A program made the position numbers and the translations under genes. Positions 43,162 through 54,295 of a DNA stretch of 64,000 nucleotides are shown one piece after another. The stretch is from contig JACGCM010001129.1 in assembly GCA_014058105.1 (NCBI GenBank), forward strand, positions 4,227,001 through 4,291,000. The letters are read 5' to 3'. Each line of letters starts with the position of its first letter. Positions within the stretch are counted from its first letter, which is position 1. The notes under the pieces are model-generated. The model saw nothing but the letters and a program-made list of their open reading frames with translations, did no database searches and was not told where the DNA came from. The DNA comes from Kingdonia uniflora. Lineage: Eukaryota; Streptophyta; Magnoliopsida; Ranunculales; Circaeasteraceae.

Positions 43162-43650
43162 TTAAAATATATTTTCAAATGCTAATGATTGTATTATTTC
43201 ACAAATCTCAGGATCATTCGAGTCCTCAAAATAATTTAAACATTCATCAACAAAAATGTAATAAAAGTTATCTCCATACAAGTCCTCAAAATTGTTTATG
43301 GTCATGGTACCCCCATTAGGCTCAGGTGATGGAGGTATGGATTCAAGGAAGAGAGATGAAGAAGGTGACACTGGTCTGGATAAAGATGGAGCTCGTATTT
43401 TCTCAAGGATCGATGTTGAATTCAAACTTTCAAGACATTTGTTATCATCCTCATAATCTGAGAAATCGTCTAAGAATTTGGAAAAATACTCACTTTCTGT
43501 CATGATATCATTTGTGAATTGGTGGGGCTCTATCGGTGAAGGGATGGATAATGACATCGGTAGTTGAATGTTGAGGGAAGAATTAAGAGGCAATTGAGAA
43601 AGAATTTTATTGAACATGTTAGCCTCTACTTTAAGATCTTCTTGTGACAT
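43162..43650 (-). CDS. R1 acidic ORF, unknown function (162 codons)
   Basis: A clean minus-strand frame starting at a Met after stops. It is rich in Ser, Pro, Asp and Glu with clusters such as FLDDFSDYEDDN and SLSRPVSPSS. The C-terminus repeats aromatic-acidic segments (FEDLYGDNFYYIFVDECLNYFEDSND). It has no transmembrane segment or known fold that I see. It occupies the place between gag tail and 3' UTR where pol lies in R3. It may be a domesticated or non-autonomous-element protein, or simply open by chance in a Ser/Asp-rich linker. The family is not recognised. Confidence 0.45.
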   Translation of the reverse strand: MSQEDLKVEANMFNKILSQLPLNSSLNIQLPMSLSIPSPIEPHQFTNDIMTESEYFSKFLDDFSDYEDDNKCLESLNSTSILEKIRAPSLSRPVSPSSSLFLESIPPSPEPNGGTMTINNFEDLYGDNFYYIFVDECLNYFEDSNDPEICEIIQSLAFENIF

Positions 43651-43689
43651 ATAATCGTCAACCTTAAAATGTTCATCTTCTAAATCTAT

Positions 43690-44215
43690 CTCTTAATATG
43701 GTATTCATTCACCCCACAGGGAAAACATTCTATGATTACACTTGAATTCATCATTTTCTAAATCACAAGGGGATTTTACTTTGGATTGTTCTTCATTATT
43801 GCTTGGAAGTTTTTTGTACTCTTTTTCACTCTATGTGGTTGACAACTGAGTTATCTGAGTCTCTAACCTAGAGATAGATTGAGATGTAGAATTTTGATTC
43901 ACCAAAGTCTATTGTTGGAATTGCATCATTTGTTGCTGAAATTATAACGTTTGTTATTGACTTTCCATTGATTGTTTTTTATTTTCCATTGATTGTTGCA
44001 TGAAAAGAACAAGGGTGTCTTCCAAAGATGGTTTAGGTGGAGCGGGTAGGAACTGTTTGAACGACTGAAAGGATTGATGGGTCAGCATATAGGAATGAGG
44101 TTGAAAATGTTCCACGTATTGAGAATTTCGGTGATCTCATGATTGAAAATGATTTTAAGGATATTGTGGGATGTCAAAATGTGAGCCGTATGAATTCTAA
44201 TGTTCTTGCATGTAT
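43690..44215 (-). pseudogene. R1 Gag tail
   Basis: On minus it aligns with the R3 gag tail (18890-19050): PPKPSLEDTL, FMQQSIE, QQQMMQFQ and LVNQNS blocks with Gln-rich repeats. The end of the R1 copy carries extra copies of the AAAAACAATCAATGGAAA repeat. The capsid core is missing: at about 44220 the sequence jumps from gag tail to leader. Several stops. Confidence 0.72.
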
Positions 44216-45675
44216 GACATTTTACAATTTTTTTAACACCCAATAAAAAAAATCAGTCAAGCTAAAAACTCTAGCACTTCAACATTTTCTTAGAAGAAAC
44301 AATTAGGTTTCCCCATATTCTTCTATGTTCATTAAAGGGTAGGATGGTCAAAGGTTTTGGTTCCTACACTCCCCTGCGCCACTGTGTTAGTTCTAGCTCA
44401 GAGTAGATGTTCAGTCCTCACGCCTGAGCGAGTTGCCTTATCCTACGTCAACACTAGAAATGGTGATGTCGCAAACCTACAACCAGTTTATCGCGGCACT
44501 AGGCTGGGGCCGTATCCAATGAACCCATGTTTATACCCCGGTCCGGTACACCTATCCGTTGGGTAAAGAAATCCTGTAGGAATCTTACTACTCTTTGTTA
44601 TTATCAGTTATTTTCAGGTCTGGGATGTTCAATTTTTGTATGATACGAATTTCTTCATATCCCTAATGGGTAGCCCTACTTGTTAGATATCTTTTTGGGT
44701 GATAAAATCCCGCAAGTCTCTAACAGTTTTTACCTTTACTAATGGTGGAATGAAAAGAAATTTTAAACACAACAATTTTTTTATTAGAGCAACGCGTATT
44801 TGCACAGTCCATACGACTTTATGTTCCTAGTGCCGGGGCATAGCGGATATAAACCCCATTTAGATGTCAATTTTATAAAGGTACCAACCTGTGGGAAGTA
44901 CTTCCCGGTGAATCTGTGGCCACCCCCTTCACTTAGGGGGCGAAGGAGGGAAGTGACCTATCACTTAGGGGGTACAAGAAGGATTATATAGAAGCTTGCC
45001 AATGTACTTTGTAAATTCCTCATGATCTCTGAGTATCAACTTTGTGACTATCCTGCAAAACAAGAAAAAAATAATTAGTGAACTTGCGACAAAAATATTA
45101 ATCCAATTTCCAAGTTTATTGTAGTCTATGATGTCATGATTTTCAGATGCGCATATCTTTCAGCTCGGTTGAGAGAGAACATTAAATAATATCAATTTCA
45201 AAAGATAATTCAGAAAAAAAAAACATTTAAGAAAGAAGTTTTCTAGAATTTAGCTTTCCTGTCGCTCAAAACAAGTGATTAATGAATAGCGGCGTTCTTT
45301 ATTGGGACAATTTTTACTGTTGTTTCAAAAGGCTGTAACTCTCAGACGACAAAACAGAAAAATATGATCTATAACAATTCAGAAAGGGATTTGAATTATT
45401 TAAAACTTTCATAACAAATGCATTTCCCAATTGTGAACGTGAAACATTCAAGAACACACTCTTCAATGAATACTGAGTATGTTTCTTCCAAAATTAATAT
45501 CTTCGAAACCGCTTATCAGAAATTGTAAAATATAATTTATTCGGAAAAAAATCTCATAGATCTAGTCATAAAATTAATTGGCAAACTTAAGAACAAACCT
45601 TGATAGCACACCAACAAGCTAAAATAATTTAAAGAAAAGAAATTCGCTATTAAAAAGAATCGTTTTCACCATTGC
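44216..45675 (-). other. R1 leader (5' UTR)
   Basis: The minus-strand leader. 44230-45000 is colinear with R3 11520-10740. 45001-45675 is less similar, AT-rich and without open frames of note. Confidence 0.7.
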
Positions 45676-45694
45676 CTCCCCGGCAACGACGCCA
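45676..45694 (-). other. R1 primer-binding site (tRNA-Asp type)
   Basis: On minus TGGCGTCGTTGCCGGGGAG, two bases inside the LTR. One mismatch (T for C) to the tRNA-Asp 3' end. Confidence 0.85.
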
Positions 45695-45696
45695 TT

Positions 45697-46945
45697 TGAT
45701 AGGAGCATTTTTGGGGTCCTCTAGCAAAATACCTGCTCAAAGTACGACTATCAAATTGCAGCATAGATGAGTGGGATCGAATCCACAAGGAGGTTTGGGA
45801 AAAAAAAAATACTTTCTAGGCCGAATTACGATTTTATAAGAGATAAATCTAAGAAAAAGAAATAAAAAACTAATTATAAAACTTAATGAGAGAGAGAGCT
45901 AAGGTTCGGACTTGGTCTCTACCTTTCAAAGCACTAATCGATATACAGTTAAATTCTAATATCTCCACCCACCATATGTTCGTGTTAAGACACATACGAT
46001 ACTATAAAATAAACTACTAAATCTATGGTCAAACATTTAGTGGTTATGTTTTTATGTGATGGTGAAGAGTGTCTTAGAGATTTATCAACTCGACCATGGC
46101 TAGGCTTGAGTGAGTTCTCTAGTGTTTCCTCTTTCAAGATCTCTAAATCAAGTTTACGATTAGTAACACTTGTATGTATATGAAGTTATCGTATACCAAA
46201 CCGAAGCTATGGTCAAGCCTTCAATATGATGCACTAACTTATCAATCATAAAGTACTAAGAGAAAACTAATTAGAACCTAATTAATATTAACTATTGCTC
46301 ATCCAAGAAGAGGCCTCATCCTAGCCTTAGCTAGGAGATTAGCCGCTTATCTAGAACTTCATCGCATTAATAACTAATTATTTACAAAAAAGAAGAAGAG
46401 AGAGAAGACAATTAAATAAAACTAAAACTTTATTTCTTTTAAAATTGCTCCAATATGAAATACCTAATTATAATGAGGGGAGGGTTCTTTTTATAGGAGA
46501 AGGAACCCAAATTTAGAAGCTATACATTAAATTCTAAATAATATTTTCACAATAATATCTTATAATATTACAACCAATCACCTAATATTCTTGCATATAA
46601 TTTTTTTAAGTGATATAAAGATCTTTATTCATGGAAACTCTTGCATATATCTTAAATATAAAATATCTTTAAGGATCTTGGATACAATATATTCTTTGAT
46701 CTTATTCTCCAAGAATATTTGTGTATATATTTCTTCAATCTTGAGACCAAATATATTGTGTCTTTGACTTTTTGTGCTATGAACTGCTGGAAATACTTTT
46801 ACTTGACTTTAAGAGCTTGGTTTTAAATATCTATCTCCAGTATCTACAATCAAATAAATGCGCATAAGTACCCAAAATTAAATATAATGGACGACTAATA
46901 TACATGTTAGGGTATATTAAAAATGTCATAATTATGCGCTCATCA
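45697..46945 (-). repeat. R1 5' LTR (full length)
   Basis: 1249 bp; on plus TGATAGGAGC...GCGCTCATCA. Both ends match the short left LTR. A minus promoter-like region lies near 46480-46500 (TTTTTATAGG on plus). The right TSD copy TCCAT is at 46946-46950. Confidence 0.88.
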
Positions 46946-46950
46946 TCCAT

Positions 46951-48010
46951 CAACTTGAATTGGCCAGAGAAGTTGGTCTTTATGCGCCTTAAGGAGTCGA
47001 TAACCGCCAAATCCACCTCTGTGGTAGCATGGTTAAGAACTTTTACTTTCTTTGAGTCCATCGACTTATGACAGTCAGATTTTATTCTCGAACATCATCT
47101 TCAAAATTTGATTTTTGAATAGCTAGGGATTTCTCCCCCTCCTTATCCATATCAGCTCAACATATTGACCTTTTTCTTTCTTTCTGTCTCATATCCTTTT
47201 CGCTTCGCAGATAGCTGCCTCCCTCGACTTAGCCACCCTAGCCCTTACCTTCTCCAACTCAGGTTCGAGCTCTTCCTTCTCCCCCACTAACTCCTTCATG
47301 ATATTTTTAGATATCGGAAGTTCATTGGCTAAGCTCTACCCTCCCAAGAGCAAAGGCTTCCCATCGTGAAGTAACTTCTTGATCTGCGTTATAGTCAAAG
47401 AATGAGATCTCGAGGAAGGAACCAAGTTTGTTAATCGAAATTAGGCACTAAAATTCCTCACCTGATTTATCATTTGATGACCATCAACGAAGAAGGTAGA
47501 GATGCTCTCTGCTCCAGTCAAGCAGTCATCGAAGTCCTGCTCTATCGACTTCATCCTAGCAATGAAAGACTCAATGGTTCGGTGGGTTTCTTCCTCATAA
47601 TCTACCAAGTTTCCAACAGGCTTCGACTTAAGAGAATCAATAGAGCCTTTCTTCACACCCTTAACCTTCTTTACTAGTAGACCGCGTGGGGAATTTTCTA
47701 TCTCCAACACAACAACTTTTCCCTTTCCTTTCGCCTCGACAGTATTTTGTCGAGTCATCCTTATTTTTTGCCGCAACAAAATCTATGGTATACCCACTTA
47801 GATCATGGTTTTCAAGGGGGGTGCTCGAATCTGTAGCTCTCTTAGTTTTTCCCGACATCTTACCGTCGATAAGACAGACGTTGTCGCCTTTGGTTCGACC
47901 TCTTTTCAATCTTGCCTCCTTGAACAACTTGTCAACTGCCTCTTGATCCTGGATAGGAGAATTAATTTGACTGTAATAATTTGTTCTCAGATTGTACAAC
48001 TTTTCTTTTA
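46951..48010 (-). pseudogene. Coiled-coil, transposon-type ORF split by R1 (upstream half)
   Basis: Minus frames in order: 47999-47661 (RLKRGRTKGDNVCLIDGKM, basic and polar), 47779-47441 (KGKGKVVVLEIENSPRGLLV, THRTIESFIARMKSIEQDFDDCLTG, FFVDGHQMINQVR), then near 47390-47100 a heptad-rich KELVGEKEELEPELEKVRAR region, then 47061-46951 (DLAVIDSLRRIKTNFSGQFK), which runs in frame into the TSD and, before R1, into 3210-2869. The layout of basic head, coiled coil and DSLRR tail is common in plant transposon-associated ORFs, but I cannot name it firmly. Frameshifts and stops are present. Confidence 0.5.
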
Positions 48011-48189
48011 ACTTTTAAATTCTTATCAACCTCCTTCAAAGCTATACAAACAAATACAAACAGTTAGTATTTTTTTTGCAAAAAACTTTAGCTTATTTAT
48101 ATATGCTTAATCAAAAATTACAAGAGAATTACATCCCATAAACACATTTGCCCTCACACACTCAAATGAAAAGTTGATCACTCTTCTGT

Positions 48190-48530
48190 TCGAATATACT
48201 ATCTGTCTATTCAAATAGAGAAGTATTCGAATAAAGTAACAATTTATTCAAATAAAACTGCCCAGGCAAAAATCTATTCGAACAGAAATAATTCTATTCG
48301 AATAAAACTACCCAGGCAGAAATCTATTCGAGCAAAAATAATGTTATTCGAATAAAACTGGCCAGACAAAAATTTATTCAAACAGAAATACTTCTATTCA
48401 AATGAAACTGCCCAGGCAGAAATCTATTAGAGCAGAAAAAAACTTATTCCAATAAAAAACTCTATATTCGAACAGGAAAAAATCATATTCAAATAAAAAC
48501 ACTCAGTCAATCGAAAAACATAAAAAATCT
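48190..48530. repeat. 50-bp tandem repeat
   Basis: Units marked by (C/G)CCAG(G/A)CA at 48261, 48311, 48361 and 48411, exactly 50 bp apart, with weaker flanking copies to about 48200 and 48520. Each unit has two TATTCGAA-type half-palindromes (TTCGAATA, TTCGAACA). Confidence 0.85.
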
Positions 48531-48544
48531 AAGAATTGTCTTGG

Positions 48545-49513
48545 TCAAGGGAATCGAAAGTACTCAGTGAAGGGAACTTTAATTCTCGTGAGGAAAGTTG
48601 GTTGTCCATGATAGTCTTCTTCAAAAGGTTCAGCATTGTCGAATCCTCTCCTAGCCATAAGGTCAGCGGAGAATTTGCATTCCCTCCATGTGTGGCTTAA
48701 TCGAATTTGCCTAATGTCTTTCTTGAAGAGACTCTATTGTATCTTAAACTTCTAGGGAATCTTATCATTTTTGAATGCTCTAATTGCAGTTTCGAAGTCG
48801 GAGATCACCCATATATTATGCCAACCTCTTGTAACAGTTTTCTGAATACCTGTAAGTATCGCAAGTATTTTGGCTACAAAACTAGTTGAGATACCGATCG
48901 CCTTGCTAAATGCTCCCAGAACATCTCCCTCAATGTCCTGAAACATCACACCAATACCAACAGTACTTGAATTTCCATTACTAGAGCCATCACAACAGAC
49001 TTTAACTTCATTCGGCATAGGTAGTTCCCAGAAACTGCTTTGTACCCCTGCATAGCTATTGGCCTTGCATTGAACTTTAAGAATTTTGATGGTCTGCAGT
49101 TCTTGTATGTTGTTATTCATCTTTTCTTTTGACAGCTCAGCAGTATACTGAATTTGTTTGAGAATCTTCCTCTTCATATTAGGCATGGATGGCGTTGCAT
49201 CGTCAAATCTCAAATTGTTCCTAGATGTCCAGATTGTATTGCAGATGGAGAAAACGGTTGTAATCCAAAGGTCGCTTATATAGCTGCTAGCTAAACGGCT
49301 CTTTTCCAGAATAGATTTCCATGTGTCTGTACTAGTTATAGAGGGAAGAAAGAAAGTATTAGTAGCCCATAACCAAATATTTGCAGCTGAAGGGCAGTGC
49401 AAGAGCAAATTTGTTTTTGATTCCTCCTGTAAGCGGCAAAGAGTGCATCGTGAAGCAATTTGGATTCCCTTTTTTTGAACAATGTCATCGAAAGGTAGGA
49501 TATGATTTACCAA
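48545..49513 (-). pseudogene. LINE zinc-binding (zf-RVT) and RNase H tail
   Basis: CTLCRLQEESKTNLLLHCPSAANIW (zf-RVT) and KVCCDGSSNGN, VAKILAILTGIQ, VISDFETAI, then HTWRECKFSADLMAR up to a stop near 48545. In RNase H the usual Glu in AEILAI is Lys, so the active site is lost. Confidence 0.82.
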
Positions 49514-49555
49514 TCTTCATGCAAAACCCCCTAGTTTTGGGTGAACGCTTCCCTT

Positions 49556-51331
49556 TCACGTATACTTCCACCACCATGCCGTATTCGATTTTTTCCTTAT
49601 AGTCTCATAAGCATTTATAACAGTGAAGTTCCCATAGCTATCAGGTTTCCAGATTCTTTTATCTGCTTCTTGTGGGTTGCAAGGAATTTCTAACACATTG
49701 ATCGCTAGAGCCAACAGTAGAATCCTAATATCTGTTGGTATATCCCATCCATTGGAGTTGATAAAGTCACTGAGTTGAGCTATGCATCTTTTCCACAGGG
49801 ATTGTGGAATCTCATTGTATTCCCTGAGAGGTATCTCCGTGGCCCAAGTGTCCCTCCAGAAGTCGATGTTAGCCCCATTACCTACTAACCATCTTATATA
49901 TGGTCGGTTAATACTAGCAGCTAGGTTAATACCTGGCCAAATCGTGGACTTCTTATGATATCGGATGAAGTCACCTGCTATGTTTGTGAAGTTAGTGTGC
50001 ATAAATTGAGACCAGTCCTCTTGTCTATCACAGAAGGCCCAATGGAGTTTGCATAACATATCATCATTCACTTCTTTCAAGCTTCGGATACCCAACCCAC
50101 CTTCCTTCAGTGATTTGCAGACTTTCTCCCACTTTACTGTAATTCCTTTTCGTTGGGATGGATCCCCAGTCCATATAAAGTTACGTATGATCGAGTACCC
50201 TTCCTTTATGAGCAATCTTGGCCATTTATAAATAACCATATTATATATGGGGAGACTATTTAAAATAGCCCTTGCTAGGATTACTCTACCCTGGAACGAT
50301 AAGAGTTTTCCTGTCCAACTATTAGCCCTTTTTTGAATCTTTTCCACTAGAGGTCTTATAGTATTCATGGTTACTCTGCCTTGACTTAGGGGAATTCCCA
50401 GGTATGTTTCAAGGAAAGTGCCTTCAGAAAACCCGAATATGCTCAACACAATTCGTCTTCGGGTTAGGGGTACACCACTGAGGAAAATCTTGCTTTTGTC
50501 TAAGCTTATTTCCTGTCCGGACACTTTCTAGTATCTTGTAAGAGCTTCTCGCAGGTGTTTCAGGTTTGGTTCGACCATTTACAAATATTAGAATATCATC
50601 TGCGAAAAAGAGGTGTGTAGGGCTTGACAATTTTTAATCTTAACCATGGGGAGGATCTTCTGTTGTTCGAGGAGATGGTGAAGGTGAATACTCAGTATAT
50701 CTTCAACTATCGCAAAAAGTAGTGGGGATAAGGGGTTCCCTTGTTTCAGACCTCTGCTCATAGTAAAATATCTTGAAGGGCTACCATTCACTGAGACCGA
50801 GATCATACTACTACTGATGATGGTCGATATCCATTGAAAAAATGTAGGGCCAAATCCAAAAGAGTCCAAAGATGCAAATAGAAAATCCCAACTTACAGTA
50901 TCATAAGCTTGTGAGATGTCTAGCTTGAGTGCAATGTTTCCACCCTTCCATTTTTCTGCCATTTTATTCACCAACTCAGAGGCCATACAAATGTTATTCT
51001 GGGTAGTAATGCCTGGGATAAATGCACTTTGGTCTCGAGAAACAATTTTGGACGTAATAGGAGATAATCTTGTGGCTATAATCTTAGTAATAATCATGAA
51101 GACGAAATTACTTTAACAAATGGGTCTGAACTGTTTAATTGTCATTGGATTTTTTACCTTAGGAATCAAAACGATCAGGTTAGTGTTGAAATGTTTGGGG
51201 ATCATACCATCTGAGAAGATGGAGGTGATGCTAGAGTAGATGTCTACTTCTATAATATTCCAGTATATCCAGAAGAAAGATCCAGGGAAACCATCCGGTC
51301 CGGGTGAACTATCGCCATCCAAGTCAAGCAC
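49556..51331 (-). pseudogene. LINE reverse transcriptase
   Basis: Frames in order: 51331-51113 (SSPGPDGFPGSFF, LIVLIPKVKNPMTIKQFRPI), 51097-50588 (IIATRLSPI, QSAFIPG, ALKLDISQAYDTVSWDFL, the SRGLKQGNPLSPLLF block), 50630-50424 (THLFFADDILIF, catalytic ADD), 50524-49556 (YLGIPLSQGRV, SFQGRVILARAIL, GLGIRSLKEVN, RWLVGNGANIDFWRDTW). Motif order is complete and the catalytic Asp residues are intact, but three frame changes break it. Similar to but distinct from the LINE piece in C1. Confidence 0.87.
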
Positions 51332-51370
51332 AACTTCTTTAATCTCTTATTGTGACGGACTGTCAGTCAG

Positions 51371-52379
51371 CTAATTGTTTTCCTCAGTTCTGACTTTGTG
51401 GAGCATGTTGGCAAATAGTGATGGGGTATGAAGGACTTCGTGGGCAGTGACTTTCTTTGTATAGTATGCTACTATATGTTGTCGAATATTATTTTGGTCC
51501 GTAATAATCGAACCCCCTAGAATGGATAGTTCAGTAATAAGTGCTTTCTCTGTTATGATCTTTGTTGAAGAATGAAAGAATTTTGTATTTTTCTCACCTG
51601 CTTGAAGCCATTTAATGCGGGAACGTTGTCTCCACGTAATCTCCTCCATTTTCTCAATGTCTGAAAGCAATATTGCTTTCCCAAACATTTGATGCTCCAA
51701 ATCGTCATTTGTATGGTCTTGTTCTAACTCTATTTTCAGATGAAGAATTTCTCTCTCCAGATCATTTTTTATAATCTGGGGGGCGGTAATCGTAAGCCTC
51801 CATTCTTTTATATCTACCTTGAGTCTTCGTAGTTTAAGCATCACCATAAACAGCGGGTTAGCCTGCATAGGTTTGTACCAGCTCCGCTCCACAACCTTAT
51901 AAAATTCAGGATATCTGCTCCATGCCTGCATGTATCGAAAAGGAATGTTATGAGGTTTGGGTATGTGGAAGCATTCTCCAAACATGAGAGAATGATCTGA
52001 TTTTGTTCTTGGGAATACTTTGATTTTCCAGCCAAGAAACGAGTCCAGCCACTGCTTATTTTGGAGACATCTGTCAAGACGACTGAAGATTCTGTTATGT
52101 CCTTTTTGGGCATTGCACCACGTGAAGTTCATATCTAAAGTACTACTCTTTCCTCTTTATCATGTTGGCACTATCGAGGAAATTTGCAAAATTTGATATT
52201 GCATTCACCAAAGGAGGTCTTCCACCTTTTCTTTCTGAGAGTCGGAGAATCACATTATAATCCCCTATACAAATCCAAGGTTTTGTGTTGTTCAACGAGA
52301 ATCTAGTCAGCTCTGACCACAACTCCAGTCGATTTATTCTTAGGCAGTCTGCATTAATAAAAGAGAGGCAGCAGTCCAT
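51371..52379 (-). pseudogene. LINE endonuclease C-terminal part and linker
   Basis: GDYNVILRLSERKGGRPP (the GDFN motif of exo-endo-phosphatases) in 52379-52143; then NFTWCNAQKGHNRIFSRLDRCL, FPRTKSDHSLM and the typical linker MEEITWRQRSRIKWLQAGEKNTKFFH in 52132-51371. The N-terminal catalytic residues (N, E) are not in the window copy. Known: this nuclease nicks the target for target-primed reverse transcription. Confidence 0.82.
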
Positions 52380-52445
52380 GTATTCGACCAGTTAGTACAT
52401 GTACACAAACAACAAGTTCGACCAATATATTTATAAGCTATACCA

Positions 52446-52969
52446 CTAACCTAAGTGAAAGTTTTTCCACTTCAAAGATTCCTCAAGGCTCTTGGGATCG
52501 AACTCGTAGGTCCCCAACACGAGAAGTCGATCAGCAAAATATTTACCCCATGTCAAAACCATATCATACAGTAATAGCCTCTTAAGAAACCTGACCAAAT
52601 ACATATACCCCACCTTGCTTGGATTCTGCTTCAGTGTGTAATACACAAACAGATCATCCACATATATTAATTGCTCTTTTCTTTCCTTCAGTCGAGCATT
52701 CAACACTGCCACAACCCAAAACAAGTCATAGACGACCTTGTCATTTCCCTCCTTCGCAACTCCAATTATCTTTTGCGCTTTTGTAGCTTCGTCATAGTAG
52801 ATGATTTAGCGAGGTTTGCGAGGTGTAATTGCGCTACCAACTCCCCTAGAGTTGTAGTTTGGTCAAAAATTTTGTTTTCCAGTTTCGTGAGCCTATCTTC
52901 GGTATTGCCCTTCTCTGAATTTGCCTTCTTCTTCGAGCTAGATTTTCTGTGAATCTTCAACGGATTCAC
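52446..52969 (-). pseudogene. Unknown transposon-type ORF fragments
   Basis: Minus frames 52969-52766 (basic head, then GNTEDRLTKLENKIFDQTTTLGELVAQLHL, coiled coil) and 52724-52446 ([55 protein letters not shown]). It lies upstream of the LINE in the same orientation as the coiled-coil ORF at 46951-48010, so it could be the earlier part of one gene that the LINE split. Not recognised; the reading is tentative. Confidence 0.4.
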
Positions 52970-53330
52970 AAGAATCTCTTTCGTTTGTTTGAGTCAGTCA
53001 CGTGTAGAGACAATAAACCAACAACCCCCCGAGAATCGTAACTTGAAAATCTGATTCCCCTTAATCTATAATCGAATTAAAGAACTTCCTAATCGAATAA
53101 TTAAACGACGAACACAATTTGACGGGATAATTTTTTAATAAGAGCTTCAATTGCTCAAATGATTGATTCCAATTGAATTCCTCTTTCAAACCCCAAGTTC
53201 TAGATTACAAAACTTGGATCCCTTTAACTTGCCTAGCATTGCCCTTTTATGAAGTTTACAAGTTTCCTATTTACAAAATAGGACAAATATACCCTTAAAA
53301 CGTACTAAAATATCAAGTAGTCGCGACAGT
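52970..53330. other. Intergenic, no gene seen
   Basis: AT-rich. It has an AATCGAATTAAAGAAC / CTAATCGAATAATTAAACGACG short-repeat texture and looks like transposon UTR or LTR. Confidence 0.4.
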
Positions 53331-53560
53331 CGTTTAAACAAACCAATAGGTCGTTCGAACGACTGGCTCAATTAAGCCTAAAAACTGAGACAGGCAGAAC
53401 TGGTCTTCTGGAACCCAGAGTTGTTCGAATGACTCCAAATATCGTTTGAACGACAAACCAATTTAAGCCTTTAAAACAAGACAGATCGAATTGGTCTTAA
53501 GAATCCAGAGTCATTCGAACGACTTGCCAATTTAAGCCTAAAACTCGAGGTAGACAAATT
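53330..53560. repeat. Degenerate repeat with GTCGTTCGAACGAC palindromes
   Basis: Three to four copies of a unit with TTCGAACGAC (53354, 53422 decayed, 53444 decayed, 53513), AATTAAGCCT(A/T)AAA and GAACCCAGAGT. The same palindrome with similar surroundings occurs twice in the copia LTR at 56223-56310. Confidence 0.6.
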
Positions 53561-54243
53561 GGCTTTGTTTTCCTCATATTTCGTTCAAGCGGCTCCTAGG
53601 CTCACCCGAACGAGTTGGCGTCTTTTTAAGGGGTTTGATCTTCAGATCCTCCTGGATCAAAGAGGGAGAAAGAGATCGCAGGGAATAAAAGCAGAAAAAA
53701 AGGGAAGGGTACTTCTTCGCTTTCACGATCGAATTCGTTGATTTGGTATGAGAGTGCGGTTAGGGTTCCAGCCTATTCTAATTCCCCTGTGGTTGAATTA
53801 TTTGAGGTAGTATGAGAATTACATATAAGTCCGAGTACATTTCGGAAAATTAATGAGAAGACCAGTAAGCGATCGAATGACAATAGTTTCGTCCCAAGGA
53901 CTTTTTGGCCTAGTTAATCGCGATTATAATTGTAGACCCACATCTCTCGATCGACATACGCGTGACAGACCGCATCCAACGGCCTCAATCGTTAGTTTCA
54001 CCTTTTGCCAGATTTTTCTTTAGAATAGATTTGATACTTTCAGCCCATGCCCATGAAGTCAAACTATTATTATGTTGCAAGAATGTAAACAAATCTAATT
54101 AGCTCCACCAAGTAAACCCTAACACCAACCAGGAAAGGGAAAGGGAAAGGGAAGTGGGAAATTTCCAATTTGAATGACTAAAACGCCTGCGATTGCCGAC
54201 GACTAATTATATTTATATATGAAATTATGAATCCTGCCTGGCT
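53561..54243. other. Intergenic upstream region of the proline-rich gene
   Basis: No gene seen. It contains a GGGAAAGGGAAAGG run (54134-54153) and a CGATCGA-rich stretch (53870-53960). Confidence 0.45.
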
Positions 54244-54250
54244 TATAAAT
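54244..54250 (+). promoter_or_regulatory. TATA box of the proline-rich gene
   Basis: TATAAAT 46 bp before the ATG at 54296. A start site about 30 bp downstream would give a short 5' UTR. Confidence 0.6.
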
Positions 54251-54295
54251 TGAAAGAACTTAACTTGATTCCTGCACATCTAAAGAAAAGCCAAT

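Larger units (their letters stand above)
3211..46945 (-). mobile_element. R1: Athila-like LTR retrotransposon, non-autonomous, carrying the nested insertions
   Basis: The outer element of the nest. LTRs lie at 3211-3335 (3', internally deleted) and 45697-46945 (5'), in the same orientation. The TSD is TCCAT at 3206-3210 and 46946-46950. The tRNA-Asp-type PBS is at 45676-45694 on minus. Its own DNA is 3211-4701 and 42472-46945; everything between is R2 with R3 and C1-C3 inside. The leader and gag tail match R3, but the gag core and all of protease, RT and integrase are missing. Their place holds an acidic ORF (43162-43650) and repetitive AT-rich DNA. It would have needed proteins in trans, perhaps from relatives of R3 (inference). 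Confidence 0.88.
48545..52380 (-). mobile_element. L1-type LINE, degenerate (endonuclease, RT, RNase H)
   Basis: Minus strand. It holds a partial AP endonuclease (52379-51371), RT (51331-49556) and zinc-knuckle/RNase H tail (49513-48545). Domain order matches plant L1-clade LINEs with an RNase H. ORF1 (RNA-binding Gag-like) and a poly(A) tail were not found, so the ends are approximate. Stops at 52142-52133, 51360-51332, 51112-51098, 50530 and 49555 split it into at least six frames. Confidence 0.85.

Noticed and set aside
47474..48011. Plus-strand ORFs opposite the coiled-coil ORF
   Set aside because: Antisense shadows; the minus-strand reading has the coiled-coil composition and runs into the R1 empty site.
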